13,797 nt of DNA from Chytridium lagenaria (lineage: Eukaryota > Chytridiomycota > Chytridiomycetes > Chytridiales > Chytridiaceae): positions 1 to 13,797 of the forward strand of contig JAHLKC010000326.1 in NCBI GenBank assembly GCA_025449115.1. The letters run 5' to 3'. The notes below the pieces were generated by a model that had not been told where the DNA came from, did no database searches, and saw only the letters and a program-made list of their open reading frames with translations. Both the position numbers and the translations under genes were made by a program. Below are positions 4,981-12,773 of the stretch, piece after piece. Numbering within the stretch: position 1 is the first letter of the stretch; the number at the start of each line of letters is the position of its first letter.

Positions 4981-6056
4981 CATGTCGGCGTAAGCTCCGT
5001 CTTCGTGTTTCTGTTAAAAGAAAGCTTCATATCGAATGTCCCTTTCAGGTAGGCCAAGACATGCTGACCCGCTTCCCAATGTACTCGACGAGGTCGCGAC
5101 GCAAACCTCGCTAGTTTTCCCACCGCGAACCCAATGTCTGGTCTCGTGTTGACGAGATACATAAGTTTTCCCACCAACCTCCAGTAATCTTTTCCTTTCA
5201 GAAACTCAATGTCTTCCGGGGTTTGTTCTAACAAATCTTTGTCGAATTCTTCGTCTTTTCTGGCGTCCCAGGCCACCCGTCGAATTTGCCGAGCATCTTC
5301 ATGGAACTCTCTTAGAATGTCGAGGCAATATGCCTCCTGATCCAGAACCGTCGATGTTTCATTCATGAGAACCCGCAGTCCTAAATATTGCCTTAACTCC
5401 CCCAGGTCCACTATCTCGTAGTTCTCTCGAATGTACTGTATCAAGTTCTCCACCTCGATTTCCAACCCCCTATCAGCCGCAATAGCCGCATCATCTGTAT
5501 GAACCTCCATGAATATCCGCCCCTTCCCTTCGATCAATCGAACATATAGGCACGGTTCCAGTGGACATCTAGTGAACCCACATTTTTCTGTTAAGAATGG
5601 GTCCAGCGTATCCACAAACCACAGATTCGGTCCCTGACATATCCCGTACACCGCCTTTTCCAAATGACACACTAAATGCTCTTTCCCCTTCACCTCCATC
5701 CCCTTCGGTTGCTTGCAATATATGTCGTGATCCAGCACTTTTGCGTTCAAGAAAGCTCCCGTCCAGTCGATTTGTCTGGTAAACATATTCCGATGTGTTC
5801 GAAGAGCCATTAAGATCTTGAAGGAGTTCATGCTAGGGGTTGGCGTAAACGTGCGATCGTAGTCAATACCCTTTATCTGATGGGCTCCATTTACGACGAG
5901 ACGAGCCTTATATTTCTCCTCCCCCGTCTCGTCGTTTACTTTAATTTTCAGGACCCAGATTAGTGGTATGGATTTCCGGCCAGTCGGTAGAGGTACTAAC
6001 TTCCATGCTCCCATTTTTGCATTTGGTTCATTTCTTTTTGTATTGCGTTTCTCCAC
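4884..6056 (-). CDS. Element B reverse transcriptase domain
   Basis: Within the 390-residue open frame, the RT begins near residue 17 with WKLVPLPTGRK and IWVLKIKV, then YKARLVVNGAHQIKGIDYD, the Copia RT fingers. QIDWTGAFLNA holds the first catalytic Asp (residue 97), and AVYGICQGPNLW follows. The catalytic pair is in HTDD (residues 186-189; bases 5490-5501), where most Copia RTs have YVDD. LGELRQYLGLRV and RLVGKLMYLVNTRPDIGFAV complete the thumb. The first 15 residues and the last 35 are out-of-frame tails: the true N-terminus joins from the frame ending at 5996, and RNase H continues in another frame at about 4975. It copies element RNA into DNA in cytoplasmic particles. Confidence 0.9.
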   Translation of the reverse strand: MEKRNTKRNEPNAKMGAWKLVPLPTGRKSIPLIWVLKIKVNDETGEEKYKARLVVNGAHQIKGIDYDRTFTPTPSMNSFKILMALRTHRNMFTRQIDWTGAFLNAKVLDHDIYCKQPKGMEVKGKEHLVCHLEKAVYGICQGPNLWFVDTLDPFLTEKCGFTRCPLEPCLYVRLIEGKGRIFMEVHTDDAAIAADRGLEIEVENLIQYIRENYEIVDLGELRQYLGLRVLMNETSTVLDQEAYCLDILREFHEDARQIRRVAWDARKDEEFDKDLLEQTPEDIEFLKGKDYWRLVGKLMYLVNTRPDIGFAVGKLARFASRPRRVHWEAGQHVLAYLKGTFDMKLSFNRNTKTELTPTCFFGRRLRRRLGNTTLNYWVSGPIERGSSNRV

Positions 6057-6571
6057 CGAACGTCTTTTAGGGCTTCTTGAATATTGCGGGGACCGTCGCG
6101 CGTCATAAAAGCGCGATGAGATGAAGAATCACTGTCTTGAGCGCTTATGTAGCGATTGACAAAATTAGCACCAGTGATTCGACGCATAAAGGCTGGTTCG
6201 TTAATAACGTATACGTCAACGTCGGGATCATTCAATCCGTCCAAGACGTCCACTAGAATTGGTGCAACTGAGTATGCCCGCGACGAGTACCCGCCGATGT
6301 CCTCCCCCGAGAAGTATTCATCATCACTTTCAGTTGACGTCGGCTCTGATGATGTTGTGGATGAGCCCGTTGTAGACGTTGTTGGCGTTGTAATGCTTGC
6401 AATGTCTGGTAATGGCGATACTTCAGCTGGCGTGACAATAGGTTCAACAAATGTTTGTCCTAGGGTTCGGCTATATTCGCCAACAGGTCCATGGCTTCGA
6501 AGCTTCGGGTCGACACAGGTACTATGGCTTTTCGAGTTCTGACGGTAGGCGAGGCTGGATAATATTTTCAT
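5996..6571 (-). CDS. Element B Pol linker and start of RT
   Basis: The 191-residue frame opens with an unstructured, Ser/Thr-rich acidic stretch (TTSTTGSSTTSSEPTSTESD, residues about 69-88), typical of the linker between Copia integrase and RT. It ends with IQEALKDVRWRNAIQKEMNQ (residues about 163-182), the conserved lead-in to Copia RT (usual form P.t..eAl....W..Am..E...l). A one-base shift near 6010-6030 then leads into the RT frame at WKLVPLP. The Met at 6571 is only the first in the open frame and not a natural start. Confidence 0.75.
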   Translation of the reverse strand: MKILSSLAYRQNSKSHSTCVDPKLRSHGPVGEYSRTLGQTFVEPIVTPAEVSPLPDIASITTPTTSTTGSSTTSSEPTSTESDDEYFSGEDIGGYSSRAYSVAPILVDVLDGLNDPDVDVYVINEPAFMRRITGANFVNRYISAQDSDSSSHRAFMTRDGPRNIQEALKDVRWRNAIQKEMNQMQKWEHGS

Positions 6572-7021
6572 CGTTTATTGCACGTGTTGGTTCGAGCGGT
6601 GTCGTTAAATTTGACGGAAATTGACGGTATACCAGTGATTTCGTGATCGGTCGAGGCAACTGGTAAGATATTGTCATCTTCGTCTTCCGCTTCTTCATCT
6701 TTCAAATGTAGCATGTCGGTTCCGAATTCGTCGTCTTCATGGTGGTCTTCCCAGCGCGTAATTCTTATTGACTCCGCAAGTGGTTCCGGTTTTCGGAATA
6801 TCGAATTGGTTCTCTACGAAGTAAACATCCCGACTGATGACGACCGGAGTCAGGATCATTGTCATCACGAAGAATTTTGTAGCCTTTCGTTTTCTTCTTC
6901 TGGCCGTCATAACAATTCGTACCCAATAAACCTTCCTCGTTCAGCTCTAGCATTTAATTTCTTGTCTTTGCGATTCTTGGGAAGTACCCGTGCATACGCC
7001 AAGCAATTCAAGACTCGCAAA
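6572..7021 (-). pseudogene. Element B integrase C-terminal region, several frames
   Basis: The minus strand between the integrase core and the linker shows NCYDGQKKKTKGYKILRD near 6860-6920, resembling the G-Y-G-x-K-x-Y module of Copia integrase C-termini. After a shift comes a FVENQFD-like stretch in another frame near 6800-6830. No single frame stays open across the interval. This is consistent with the integrase tail plus linker, fragmented by indels. Confidence 0.55.
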
Positions 7022-7720
7022 TCAGCTACGGTAGGTTTTTATCAACATCTTCTCGTAAGGAGTCTTTCCTGATGAGTCGTGGACTAGGCGGTTGTAAATG
7101 TAGCATTCTGTCATAACCCCATCCGCCCATAGCTTAACAGGTGCTTTAGTTTCAATCAGATTTGCCCTTACTCGATCCATCGTAGTGCGGAACCACCTTT
7201 CAATCTCCCCGTTTTGTTGATGTGCTTCGGTATTTGTATAGTCCAGAACAATTCCCAACTCCTCACAAGTCTCTTCCAGTATTTTGACTTGTTCTCCCCA
7301 CCCCTGTCAGCATGCCATTCCATCACTTTTTCTCCAGTTTTGACGCTCCAGCCAGAGTCGACGAATTTTAGATGCCGCGTCACTTCGGATTTCTTGGGAA
7401 TAGCATAACCGAACTTAAAACCGGTGTTGCGAACCGAGCACCCGAGAAAATATCGATTCCCGCCAAGCGATCGTTGTTCCGCAGAGATGGTAAGTAGATC
7501 CAATGATATCACGCCCAGTTTCTGTGACGTTATCGCAGGTGCAGATCGAAAAGGCCGTATGTGCATCTTCCCCATCACACACGGTTCACAGAAAGCTTCT
7601 TCTGGAATCTCCCCGTGATTTTTAAGCCGTGTACTGCGTCCACCGTCTTTTGAATATTTTTGTAAGAAGCATGCATGAATCTTCGGTGCCACAATTGCGC
7701 GTCCTTGATTCCCGGCAATC
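7022..7720 (-). CDS. Element B integrase (pre-integrase zinc motif and catalytic core), frameshifted
   Basis: Near 7640-7700 a frame gives LWHRRFMHASYKNIQ, the His half of the HHCC motif. After a shift the main frame gives IPEEAFCEPCVMGKMHIRP with the Cys pair. The catalytic core follows: GVISLDLLTI with the first Asp (7498-7500), GGNRYFLGCSVRNTGFKFGY, then WHADRGGEN with the second Asp (7306-7308). A shift near 7240-7260 leads to AHQQNGEIERWFRTTMDRVR with the catalytic Glu (about 7199-7201). This is the DDE integrase that inserts element cDNA and would have generated the 5-bp TTTAG duplication. The minus-strand frame open from 7992 upstream of about 7620 is an out-of-frame shadow of the protease region. 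Confidence 0.85.
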
Positions 7721-8860
7721 CAGCCCCAGCATCGCTTTCCCCGGTGGTGTAAGCTGGAGTTTAAACATGCCATTTTCTCCCTTTCCAGAAGCAGCCACGG
7801 TGTGTTCTGCGGCTCCATCCAGGCTTCCAATGTTAACCGACATGTCCAGGTGATCAAACCAAACATCATAACCGTCCTTAAGGAACTGCCAGACCGACAG
7901 CAGTGTGCTTTCCGCGCCAGGAACATGCTGAATTTTCTTGATGACAAATAACGGTCTAGCCGGGACGTCAGTATGTCCTGCAAATTCTCCAACTGCTCCG
8001 GTACTTTGTATTGATCTCCCGTCAGCCACTGTGTATTTGTTCTTCACCTTGGTTTCTCTAACGTTTTCTAGCTTTTGTCGGTCGGGAGTAATATGAGCGG
8101 TACACCCCGAATCGACATAACCCCAGAAGGTAGCCGTGTCAGTGGACTGGTCTATCGGTTCTTCTAATTCCATAGCGGCTAACAATCTTCCTTCAGAATC
8201 AACATCAAGTGGCACAAGGTAAGCGAAAGAAATAATCTCTTTGTCGGATTCATCTTCAGATACATCATCATCAACTTGACGGAGGGATCCTGCGAATCCA
8301 ACAGGAAGATCGTCATAATCCTCTTCATCACTTTCCCCAACTTTTCCAGTTTCCATTTCAACTTTTCGAGCTTGGCCTCCTTTGTCGAGGCCAGTTTGTC
8401 CTTCTCCCGTCGTCACGCCCTTCCTTCCAGCAGGGTCCACCTTCATTGGTCGTCCCTTCAATTCCCTTCCATTCCCTTTCTCCACAGCAGTTCCCGCAGC
8501 TTCTTTTGTCGTAAACGTCACAAATCCAAACCCTCGAGATTTGGTATTGTCGTTAGGCATCATCAAGACTACTGCTTCCATCACCGTCCCGTATTTTCGA
8601 AATTCCTCTTCGAGGTCTTTGTCGTTCACTTTCCAGCTCAAATTACCGACGAAGACTTTGTTGGTGTCGCCCTGATTACCCAGCCATTTAGGTCGGTGCT
8701 CTTGTCGTCCAGCTTTGGGTTTGAGCATTAGCGCCCTATCGTGATCGTCGTTGTTATCCATTTGCCGCTGAGCACGACTAAGTTCCAGGTCCTGGGCGGC
8801 CTTTACAATGTACCGGCGCATTTTGTCAAAGTCTTCGGTTATACCCTGCGTCTCGAACAA
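7622..8860 (-). CDS. Element B Gag C-terminal half with RRM domain, and aspartic protease
   Basis: The 412-residue open frame extends upstream without a stop to about 8935. Residues about 68-142 (bases about 8432-8659) form an RRM: RNP2 VFVGNLSW at 69-76, helix DLEEEFRKYGTV, and RNP1 RGFGFVTF at 109-116. A basic, Gly-rich stretch (about 143-175) and an acidic stretch (about 177-210) follow. The retroviral-type aspartic protease comes next: WGYVDSGCTAHITPD with the catalytic Asp at 250 (8111-8113), VADGRSIQSTGAVG, and HVPGAESTLLSVWQFL. Residues after about 380 are an out-of-frame tail; the true continuation is the integrase zinc motif. No CCHC zinc knuckle is visible, so the RRM takes the place of the usual nucleic-acid-binding module. 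Confidence 0.88.
   Translation of the reverse strand: MFETQGITEDFDKMRRYIVKAAQDLELSRAQRQMDNNDDHDRALMLKPKAGRQEHRPKWLGNQGDTNKVFVGNLSWKVNDKDLEEEFRKYGTVMEAVVLMMPNDNTKSRGFGFVTFTTKEAAGTAVEKGNGRELKGRPMKVDPAGRKGVTTGEGQTGLDKGGQARKVEMETGKVGESDEEDYDDLPVGFAGSLRQVDDDVSEDESDKEIISFAYLVPLDVDSEGRLLAAMELEEPIDQSTDTATFWGYVDSGCTAHITPDRQKLENVRETKVKNKYTVADGRSIQSTGAVGEFAGHTDVPARPLFVIKKIQHVPGAESTLLSVWQFLKDGYDVWFDHLDMSVNIGSLDGAAEHTVAASGKGENGMFKLQLTPPGKAMLGLDCRESRTRNCGTEDSCMLLTKIFKRRWTQYTA
8432..8659 (-). other. RRM domain in element B Gag
   Basis: The RNA recognition motif has both RNP submotifs with the aromatic residues that stack on RNA (VFVGNLSW and RGFGFVTF), correct spacing of about 32 residues between them, and a DLEEEFRKYG helix. 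It lies in frame with the protease in one uninterrupted open frame, so it belongs to the Gag-Pol polyprotein and is not a neighbouring host exon. Confidence 0.9.
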
Positions 8861-8931
8861 AGGGCTCAGTGTGCTTAGTCGCTTCTCGAGCAGTCCCAGA
8901 CGAAATTTCTTGGCTACCTCGACCTCAAAGG

Positions 8932-9446
8932 AAGCTTATCTCCAACCATAGGGTAGTCCAGGGCCGAAAGGTTGGCAACCAGTTTCTGGATTCGATTGGC
9001 GTAATCCAAATCCGATTCTCGCGGCTTCTGTGTGAACTTGCTGAGCTCTGCCCCTCAACTTCTCGATTTGATTGGCCTGGTCGAAGTTGATCTCCTTCTG
9101 CAGGCTCAACCACCCTTCGTAGCAACTGGACAGCCTTCGAAAAACTCGATTTTAGGACGTCGTCATCCAACCTCTCCATGATCACAATCTTAATGCTCCC
9201 CTCCACAAGATTCCATTTCTGGATATCTTTCGTGAAACTCTTGACATCGGCAACAGGTGGAATACCCGTCATGTAATCTTCTTGCGCAGGTGCGGCGACT
9301 TTCTTGAACAGTTGATCGGACACCCTCTGAATAAGGTAGTAGTCCTTCGGGACCGGCTGAGCGTTGAGCGTGTTTGTGACGTCTTCCTTCCAGTCCAGGT
9401 AATCCTGACCCGATGTACTTCGGATGAGCTTCTTTTTCGGGGCCAT
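8932..9446 (-). CDS. Element B Gag N-terminal half (frameshifted)
   Basis: The Met at 9446 is the first ATG after the PBS (about 105 nt away) and starts MAPKKKLIRSTSGQDYLDWK, then a Trp- and Leu-rich helical region (MERLDDDVLKSSF) like the Copia Gag capsid (UBN2/retrotran_gag type). Near 9110 the frame shifts to one reading LQKEINFDQANQIEKLRGRA, near 9015 to another reading DYANRIQKLVANLSALDY, and near 8930 to the frame that continues as FEVEVAKKFRLGLLEKRLST into the RRM-bearing half. Each segment has coding character, so these look like indels in one gene. It would form the virus-like particle shell. Confidence 0.75.
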
Positions 9447-9551
9447 CTTGCAGGTGCTTGGTTCTCTTCCCTCTCTTTCGGACGAATGTCCAGCGGTCTC
9501 AATCCGACAGTATCTTCGATATCTCGCGGTCCAGGTCCGTAACCAGAGTTT

Positions 9552-9565
9552 TCAGACTCTTAATC
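9552..9565 (-). promoter_or_regulatory. Primer binding site of element B, matching the tRNA-Lys(CTT) anticodon arm
   Basis: The site directly abuts the 5' LTR. The plus strand here, TCAGACTCTTAATC, equals nucleotides 27-40 of the tRNA-Lys(CTT) encoded at 1075-1147, and identity continues three more bases into the LTR (TGA). The element RNA is therefore complementary to the anticodon stem-loop and not to the tRNA 3' end. Drosophila copia and yeast Ty5 use such internal sites, primed by a 5' half of initiator tRNA-Met. Here the predicted primer is a roughly 40-nt 5' half of tRNA-Lys. Confidence 0.85.
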
Positions 9566-9759
9566 TGATGAAATCGTAACAAGGAGTTTATTAATTTACA
9601 TTCTCTCAGTTTACATTCGCGCATCATTCATCCAAATCAACGGTGCATCATACCTGATGAAATCGTAACAAGTGAGTTAAGATTTCAAAGGTATGACAAC
9701 TCCGCCTTTTATACCCCCCGCAACCCCGCACTTAGGTCTGATAATGACCTTTCCAAACA
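9566..9759 (-). repeat. 5' LTR of element B (194 bp)
   Basis: TG...CA bounded and nearly identical to 4327-4520. The TATA box TATAAAAGG (9705-9713, minus strand) should drive element transcription, and AATAAA is at 9587-9592. The internal copy of the terminal repeat (9655-9678) carries one inserted T here. Confidence 0.95.
9705..9713 (-). promoter_or_regulatory. TATA box in element B 5' LTR
   Basis: On the minus strand TATAAAAGG lies about 46 nt into U3. Transcription would start roughly 30 nt further left and proceed into gag. Confidence 0.7.
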
Positions 9760-9764
9760 TTTAG
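9760..9764. repeat. Target site duplication of element B, right copy
   Basis: TTTAG is identical to 4322-4326. Removing one copy plus element B rejoins element A's RT coding sequence. Confidence 0.93.
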
Positions 9765-10511
9765 TTATCCAGTCCACCGCGCCTGAGGAACCCAACTTTA
9801 AACCTTTCATCGGCGCGTGCAATGAATTGTTGATAGCTGATTTCGCGTTCAGCGAGTATAATGATGTCCATCGACATATTGAATAGTATGGACTAAACAA
9901 TCGAATTCCTTAACATACTTCAGGAAATGGCAGACATCAGCACGATTGATAGTAAAACCGTTTTCTGAATACCATTGTTTAAGAAGTATTGTACCACTCT
10001 CTTCCTGATTGGTGTAAACCGTAAAGAGCTTGAATAAGCTTGCAGACATAAGAGTTCCGTCTTCTGTGAATCGCTCGAAACCATGAGGCATAATTTAAGT
10101 AATTAAGCTCGTGTAAGGTTCCGTTGAGGTATGCACCTGTGATATCTATCTGATAGATAAAACAGATTGAGTAAAACCCCAAGTGCTAAGAAAGAAACGG
10201 ATAGTCTTTGAGTTTGCTACTGGGAGTAGACTTCAGTGTATTCCACGTTTGGAATTTTGGCTAAAACCCCGAGCGACCCATCGGGCTTTGAAACGGATCA
10301 AGTAGCCTTCTTGGTCGAACTTGTGATCAAAGACCCAACGGCACCATCGATAAGATGTGCGTTGTCGGGTAAGACCACTTCTTCCCATGTTCCTCTGTCT
10401 TTGCAGCTCATTGTACTCTCCGAAGCATTGCGGCATACCAGTATTTGGCTTCATCAGGGCCCGAGACATAGCTTCTTCCACGGTAAGTGGGAGAGGTTTG
10501 ATAGCTGACAT
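9765..10511 (-). pseudogene. Element A: RT N-terminal part
   Basis: Reading leftward: RWVFDHKFDQEGYLIRFKAR and WVARGFSQ (frame ending at 10233) are the RT fingers. QIDITGAYLNGTLHE with the first catalytic Asp (10144-10146) and YVCKLIQALYGLHQSGREWY follow, then SENGFTINRADVCHFLKY. The active-site YVD is at 9870-9878, and a one-base insertion directly after it throws the second Asp and the following IIILAERE into another frame. The sequence up to the TTTAG at 9760 continues on the other side of element B at 4326 with RT residues. At least four frameshifts make it inactive as written. Confidence 0.8.
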
Positions 10512-11234
10512 TGGAATCCGTTCAGATGGAACGGAGCTTGGAGCTGGAGTCGGGGAAGACTATGTGTGCCGCGGAGGATTGACGCACTCTATGTGCTTCT
10601 TCATTCTCAAAAAGTGATCTGGAGTATTTTGGACCATTCTGGCGCCAGGCGCCATAGATCGAGTCCGGCGTGTATACTCCATCATTACTTTCGGAATTAG
10701 ATGACGGTTCTGGACTCTCTGGGGGTTCCAATCCCTTCGTTGAGTTCATCATCAATATGCTCCTCTGTCTGATGAGAGGTCTGCATCTTCGTTATTAACG
10801 GAAAGAGGACTGAAGGAAGGTCCCCGCCGCATGCTGTCTGAACTTGGTTCAGGTGACGGTTGATGTTCGCTAGCTGACGGTATGATTAACGTAACTGGAT
10901 CAAAGGTGATCGTGTATTCAGTTTCGTCGTCATCATCTACTTCCGTTAGTGGAATGGAAGTGTCTAGCATTGTATCCTCATTGGGTGATTCCCGAGATGG
11001 GTCGTTCTTTTCTTTCTGCGTCTGGTGCATGTAGAGATTTCAGAGGATACCGTGAACAATGCTTGTTCAAGGGTTTTCTGGCTAGGTTGATAACCGGAGA
11101 AACACGTCTTTATGAAAGTAGACGTGATAATAATTCTGGACGCGTCGGGTCCGGTAATTATAGACAGTTACAATTTTCATTGGATTGTCCTTCATACCCC
11201 AGAAATAATCCTAACTCTGTTTTAGCATTTGTTC
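10512..11234 (-). pseudogene. Element A: integrase-RT linker, acidic and Ser/Pro-rich
   Basis: Two adjoining frames (10752-11030 and 10522-10755) encode low-complexity, acidic, Ser/Pro-rich sequence such as EVDDDDETEYTITFD and PESPEPSSNSESNDG. This is the disordered spacer usually found between Copia integrase and RT. The integrase C-terminal module is not clearly recognisable in 11030-11234. Confidence 0.55.
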
Positions 11235-12440
11235 TTAACGCGCCGGCGCTGTTCCCTTAAACAAGTATATGCTAACAAGAGTGCCGAAAGCATGGATTTT
11301 TGATAAATCTGGTTGACGATTGGAGAATCGTCGGTATGGAATATCCTTAATGATGAATGCCATAGGACGTTCTTCGTTAATGCACCATACTCTAGTGCAT
11401 ACGAGTATAATGACATAGGCAGCTTTGCCTGTGTAAGCATACATGAGGCCGATGATTTTCAAACTTCGAATTGATCGTTCAGCTAACCCCATTAAATTCT
11501 TTCGAATAGGGTGGTGATGGAACAACAGATATAGGTGGAAGTTTGTTAGAGGCAGACAATCGACGAAGAGTATTCGTGAGGATTTCACCCAGAATCGGTT
11601 CGGAGCTCAGCGACGTGTTCTCCTGATTCATTCTCTAATTGACAGATCATCGAAATTGGTGAGCGGAGACGATTTGCGACTTATCCTTCACAAAGCGGAT
11701 GTTTATGAAGCGCGTGTATTCGCCAACGAAAGGTATCCAGTAATGTTCACGTTGTATGCTTTGACACGGTAGAGGTACTGTATCAGCGTGAAGTCGGAAA
11801 AGTTTCCGGGGTGCTGGATGCGTCGTCGCGTATATTGGACGCTGGACGGCTTTGTTTTGAGCACAGATTAAACAGTTTTTCAATAATTGAGGAAGTAATG
11901 AAATCAAGTGTTTGGTGCGTCAAAATGCAGTTTATTTAACTGTGCATCTACATGAGTCATTGTTCGAATGATAATTCGGGGATGAACGTGTCCAAATCGT
12001 TTGTGCAGTAAAACGATCTCCTTTATGAACGCGTCTGTTCTTCTTTCTAGAAGTCCAGCTGTAGAAGTACGATTAGTGTGAGCGACTATAATCGGTTTGG
12101 ACTAAACTTACATCAAAGTCAATAAGTTCAGCGTCACTTGCGTCGGTACTGACTGCGTTCCCCAAAATGGACTCCAGTACTGTGACCTTCCGCGTCTGTA
12201 GTGTTGCAACACTCAAATCCAGGTTTCGAGATCGAAGTCCTGGTCAGACGAAGGGTGAATGGGCTGAGAAGCGGTCCATGACAGTTGAAGATGCTCGGTG
12301 GGGCTTCAACCGTTGTATCCATCGGAGCCGGAGCCGTGGAGTATGATGAGAGTAGGTGATAAAGGTCACCAACACGGCGGCCCGATATTGATACTCCTGC
12401 CTTCTCTGTTAAGATATAAGTATACCTCGTCGGCGGAGAA
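11235..12440 (-). pseudogene. Element A: pre-integrase zinc motif and integrase core
   Basis: Read leftward: SGRRVGDLYHL (about 12350-12390) is typical of the start of the Copia pre-integrase region. HKRFGHVH (11982-12005) gives the His part and NCLICAQNK (about 11850-11875) the Cys part of the HHCC zinc motif. The core shows RLHADTVPL with the first Asp (11782-11784), YTRFINIRFVKDKSQ, then LRTDSG with the second Asp (11594-11596), followed by a one-base shift. NLMGLAERSIRSL with the catalytic Glu (about 11478-11480) follows. All three DDE residues are present but in different frames. Between about 12030 and 12340 I could not follow a convincing frame. Confidence 0.78.
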
Positions 12441-12773
12441 GACGATAAGATCCTGGGATCCCTCAATCATCCCAAGGACAGAGCAGAGTGGTTCTGCAAG
12501 GTCAGGAACAAAAAGAACGTTTTTGATGACGCGTTGATGATCACCAAACGTGTAGACAATATCCCCATAACCCGCGGACAGGTACGGTTCTATCATCTGC
12601 AAGGTAGACCTTGCCTTCACTGTCTGCGGGAAGATAGTGGAGTCGTTCAAAGAGGTTCTCATCCGGTGTCATCCAAGTGGATGCACCTGAGTCAATGAGA
12701 GATCCGACTTTGACGTTAAGAGCCTTATGAGCCTTAAGTTCAGCAACGATCTGATCGTTTACCTCACTTGGAA
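12441..12773 (-). pseudogene. Element A: aspartic protease and very end of Gag
   Basis: From the edge of element C's LTR, an open frame without a Met start reads SEVNDQIVAELKAHKALNVK and then LIDSGASTWMTPD, the Copia protease active site (Asp codon 12691-12693). A shift near 12620-12660 leads through KVYLADDRTVPVRG to YGDIVYTFGDHQRV and KNVLFVPDLAEPLCSVLGM, the flap and C-terminal part of the protease. The frame runs right up to the LTR boundary with no PBS-like sequence and no start codon, so the upstream gag is missing here. Confidence 0.78.

Larger units (their letters stand above)
4327..9759 (-). mobile_element. Element B: complete Ty1/Copia-type LTR retrotransposon (5,433 bp) with RRM-containing Gag
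   Basis: The element has 194-bp LTRs at both ends, TG...CA termini, a TTTAG duplication, a PBS next to the 5' LTR (9552-9565) and a polypurine tract next to the 3' LTR (4521-4530). The minus-strand coding order is Gag (9446 leftward), RRM, protease, integrase, RT, RNase H. It inserted into element A's RT. LTR copies differ by one substitution and two one-base indels, so insertion was recent. The polyprotein is nevertheless broken by at least seven frameshifts, some in homopolymers. All domains and catalytic residues of a Copia element can be located. Confidence 0.94.
2803..12773 (-). mobile_element. Element A: Ty1/Copia-type LTR retrotransposon, degenerate, interrupted and 5'-truncated
   Basis: From its 3' LTR (2803-3390) reading right, A shows a polypurine tract, RNase H and the RT C-terminus (3399-4326), then element B (4327-9759), then the rest of RT, a linker, integrase and protease up to 12773. 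Domain order PR-IN-RT-RH, read on the minus strand, is diagnostic of Copia (Pseudoviridae). A's own interior totals about 3.95 kb and lacks gag, because element C's LTR begins about 80 bp upstream of the protease Asp. Frameshifts occur in every domain, so it is non-functional as written. The 5' LTR, if present, lies beyond the right edge. Confidence 0.85.

Noticed and set aside
6156..7072. Plus-strand open frames of 128 and 133 codons
   Set aside because: They are antisense shadows of element B's Ser/Thr/Asp-rich linker and integrase tail; low-complexity composition explains them.
8276..8731. 151-codon plus-strand open frame
   Set aside because: It is antisense to the RRM-bearing Gag frame, which has clear domain motifs; the Ser/Phe-rich composition is the complement of the Lys/Glu-rich coding strand.
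7622..9446. Programmed ribosomal frameshifting between Gag and Pol in element B
   Set aside because: There are too many shifts, including several inside gag and inside integrase, and I saw no slippery-site plus structure arrangement at a Gag-Pol border.
9849..10511. Short separate genes suggested by several small minus-strand frames
   Set aside because: In order and content they are consecutive pieces of one Copia RT broken by single-base shifts.
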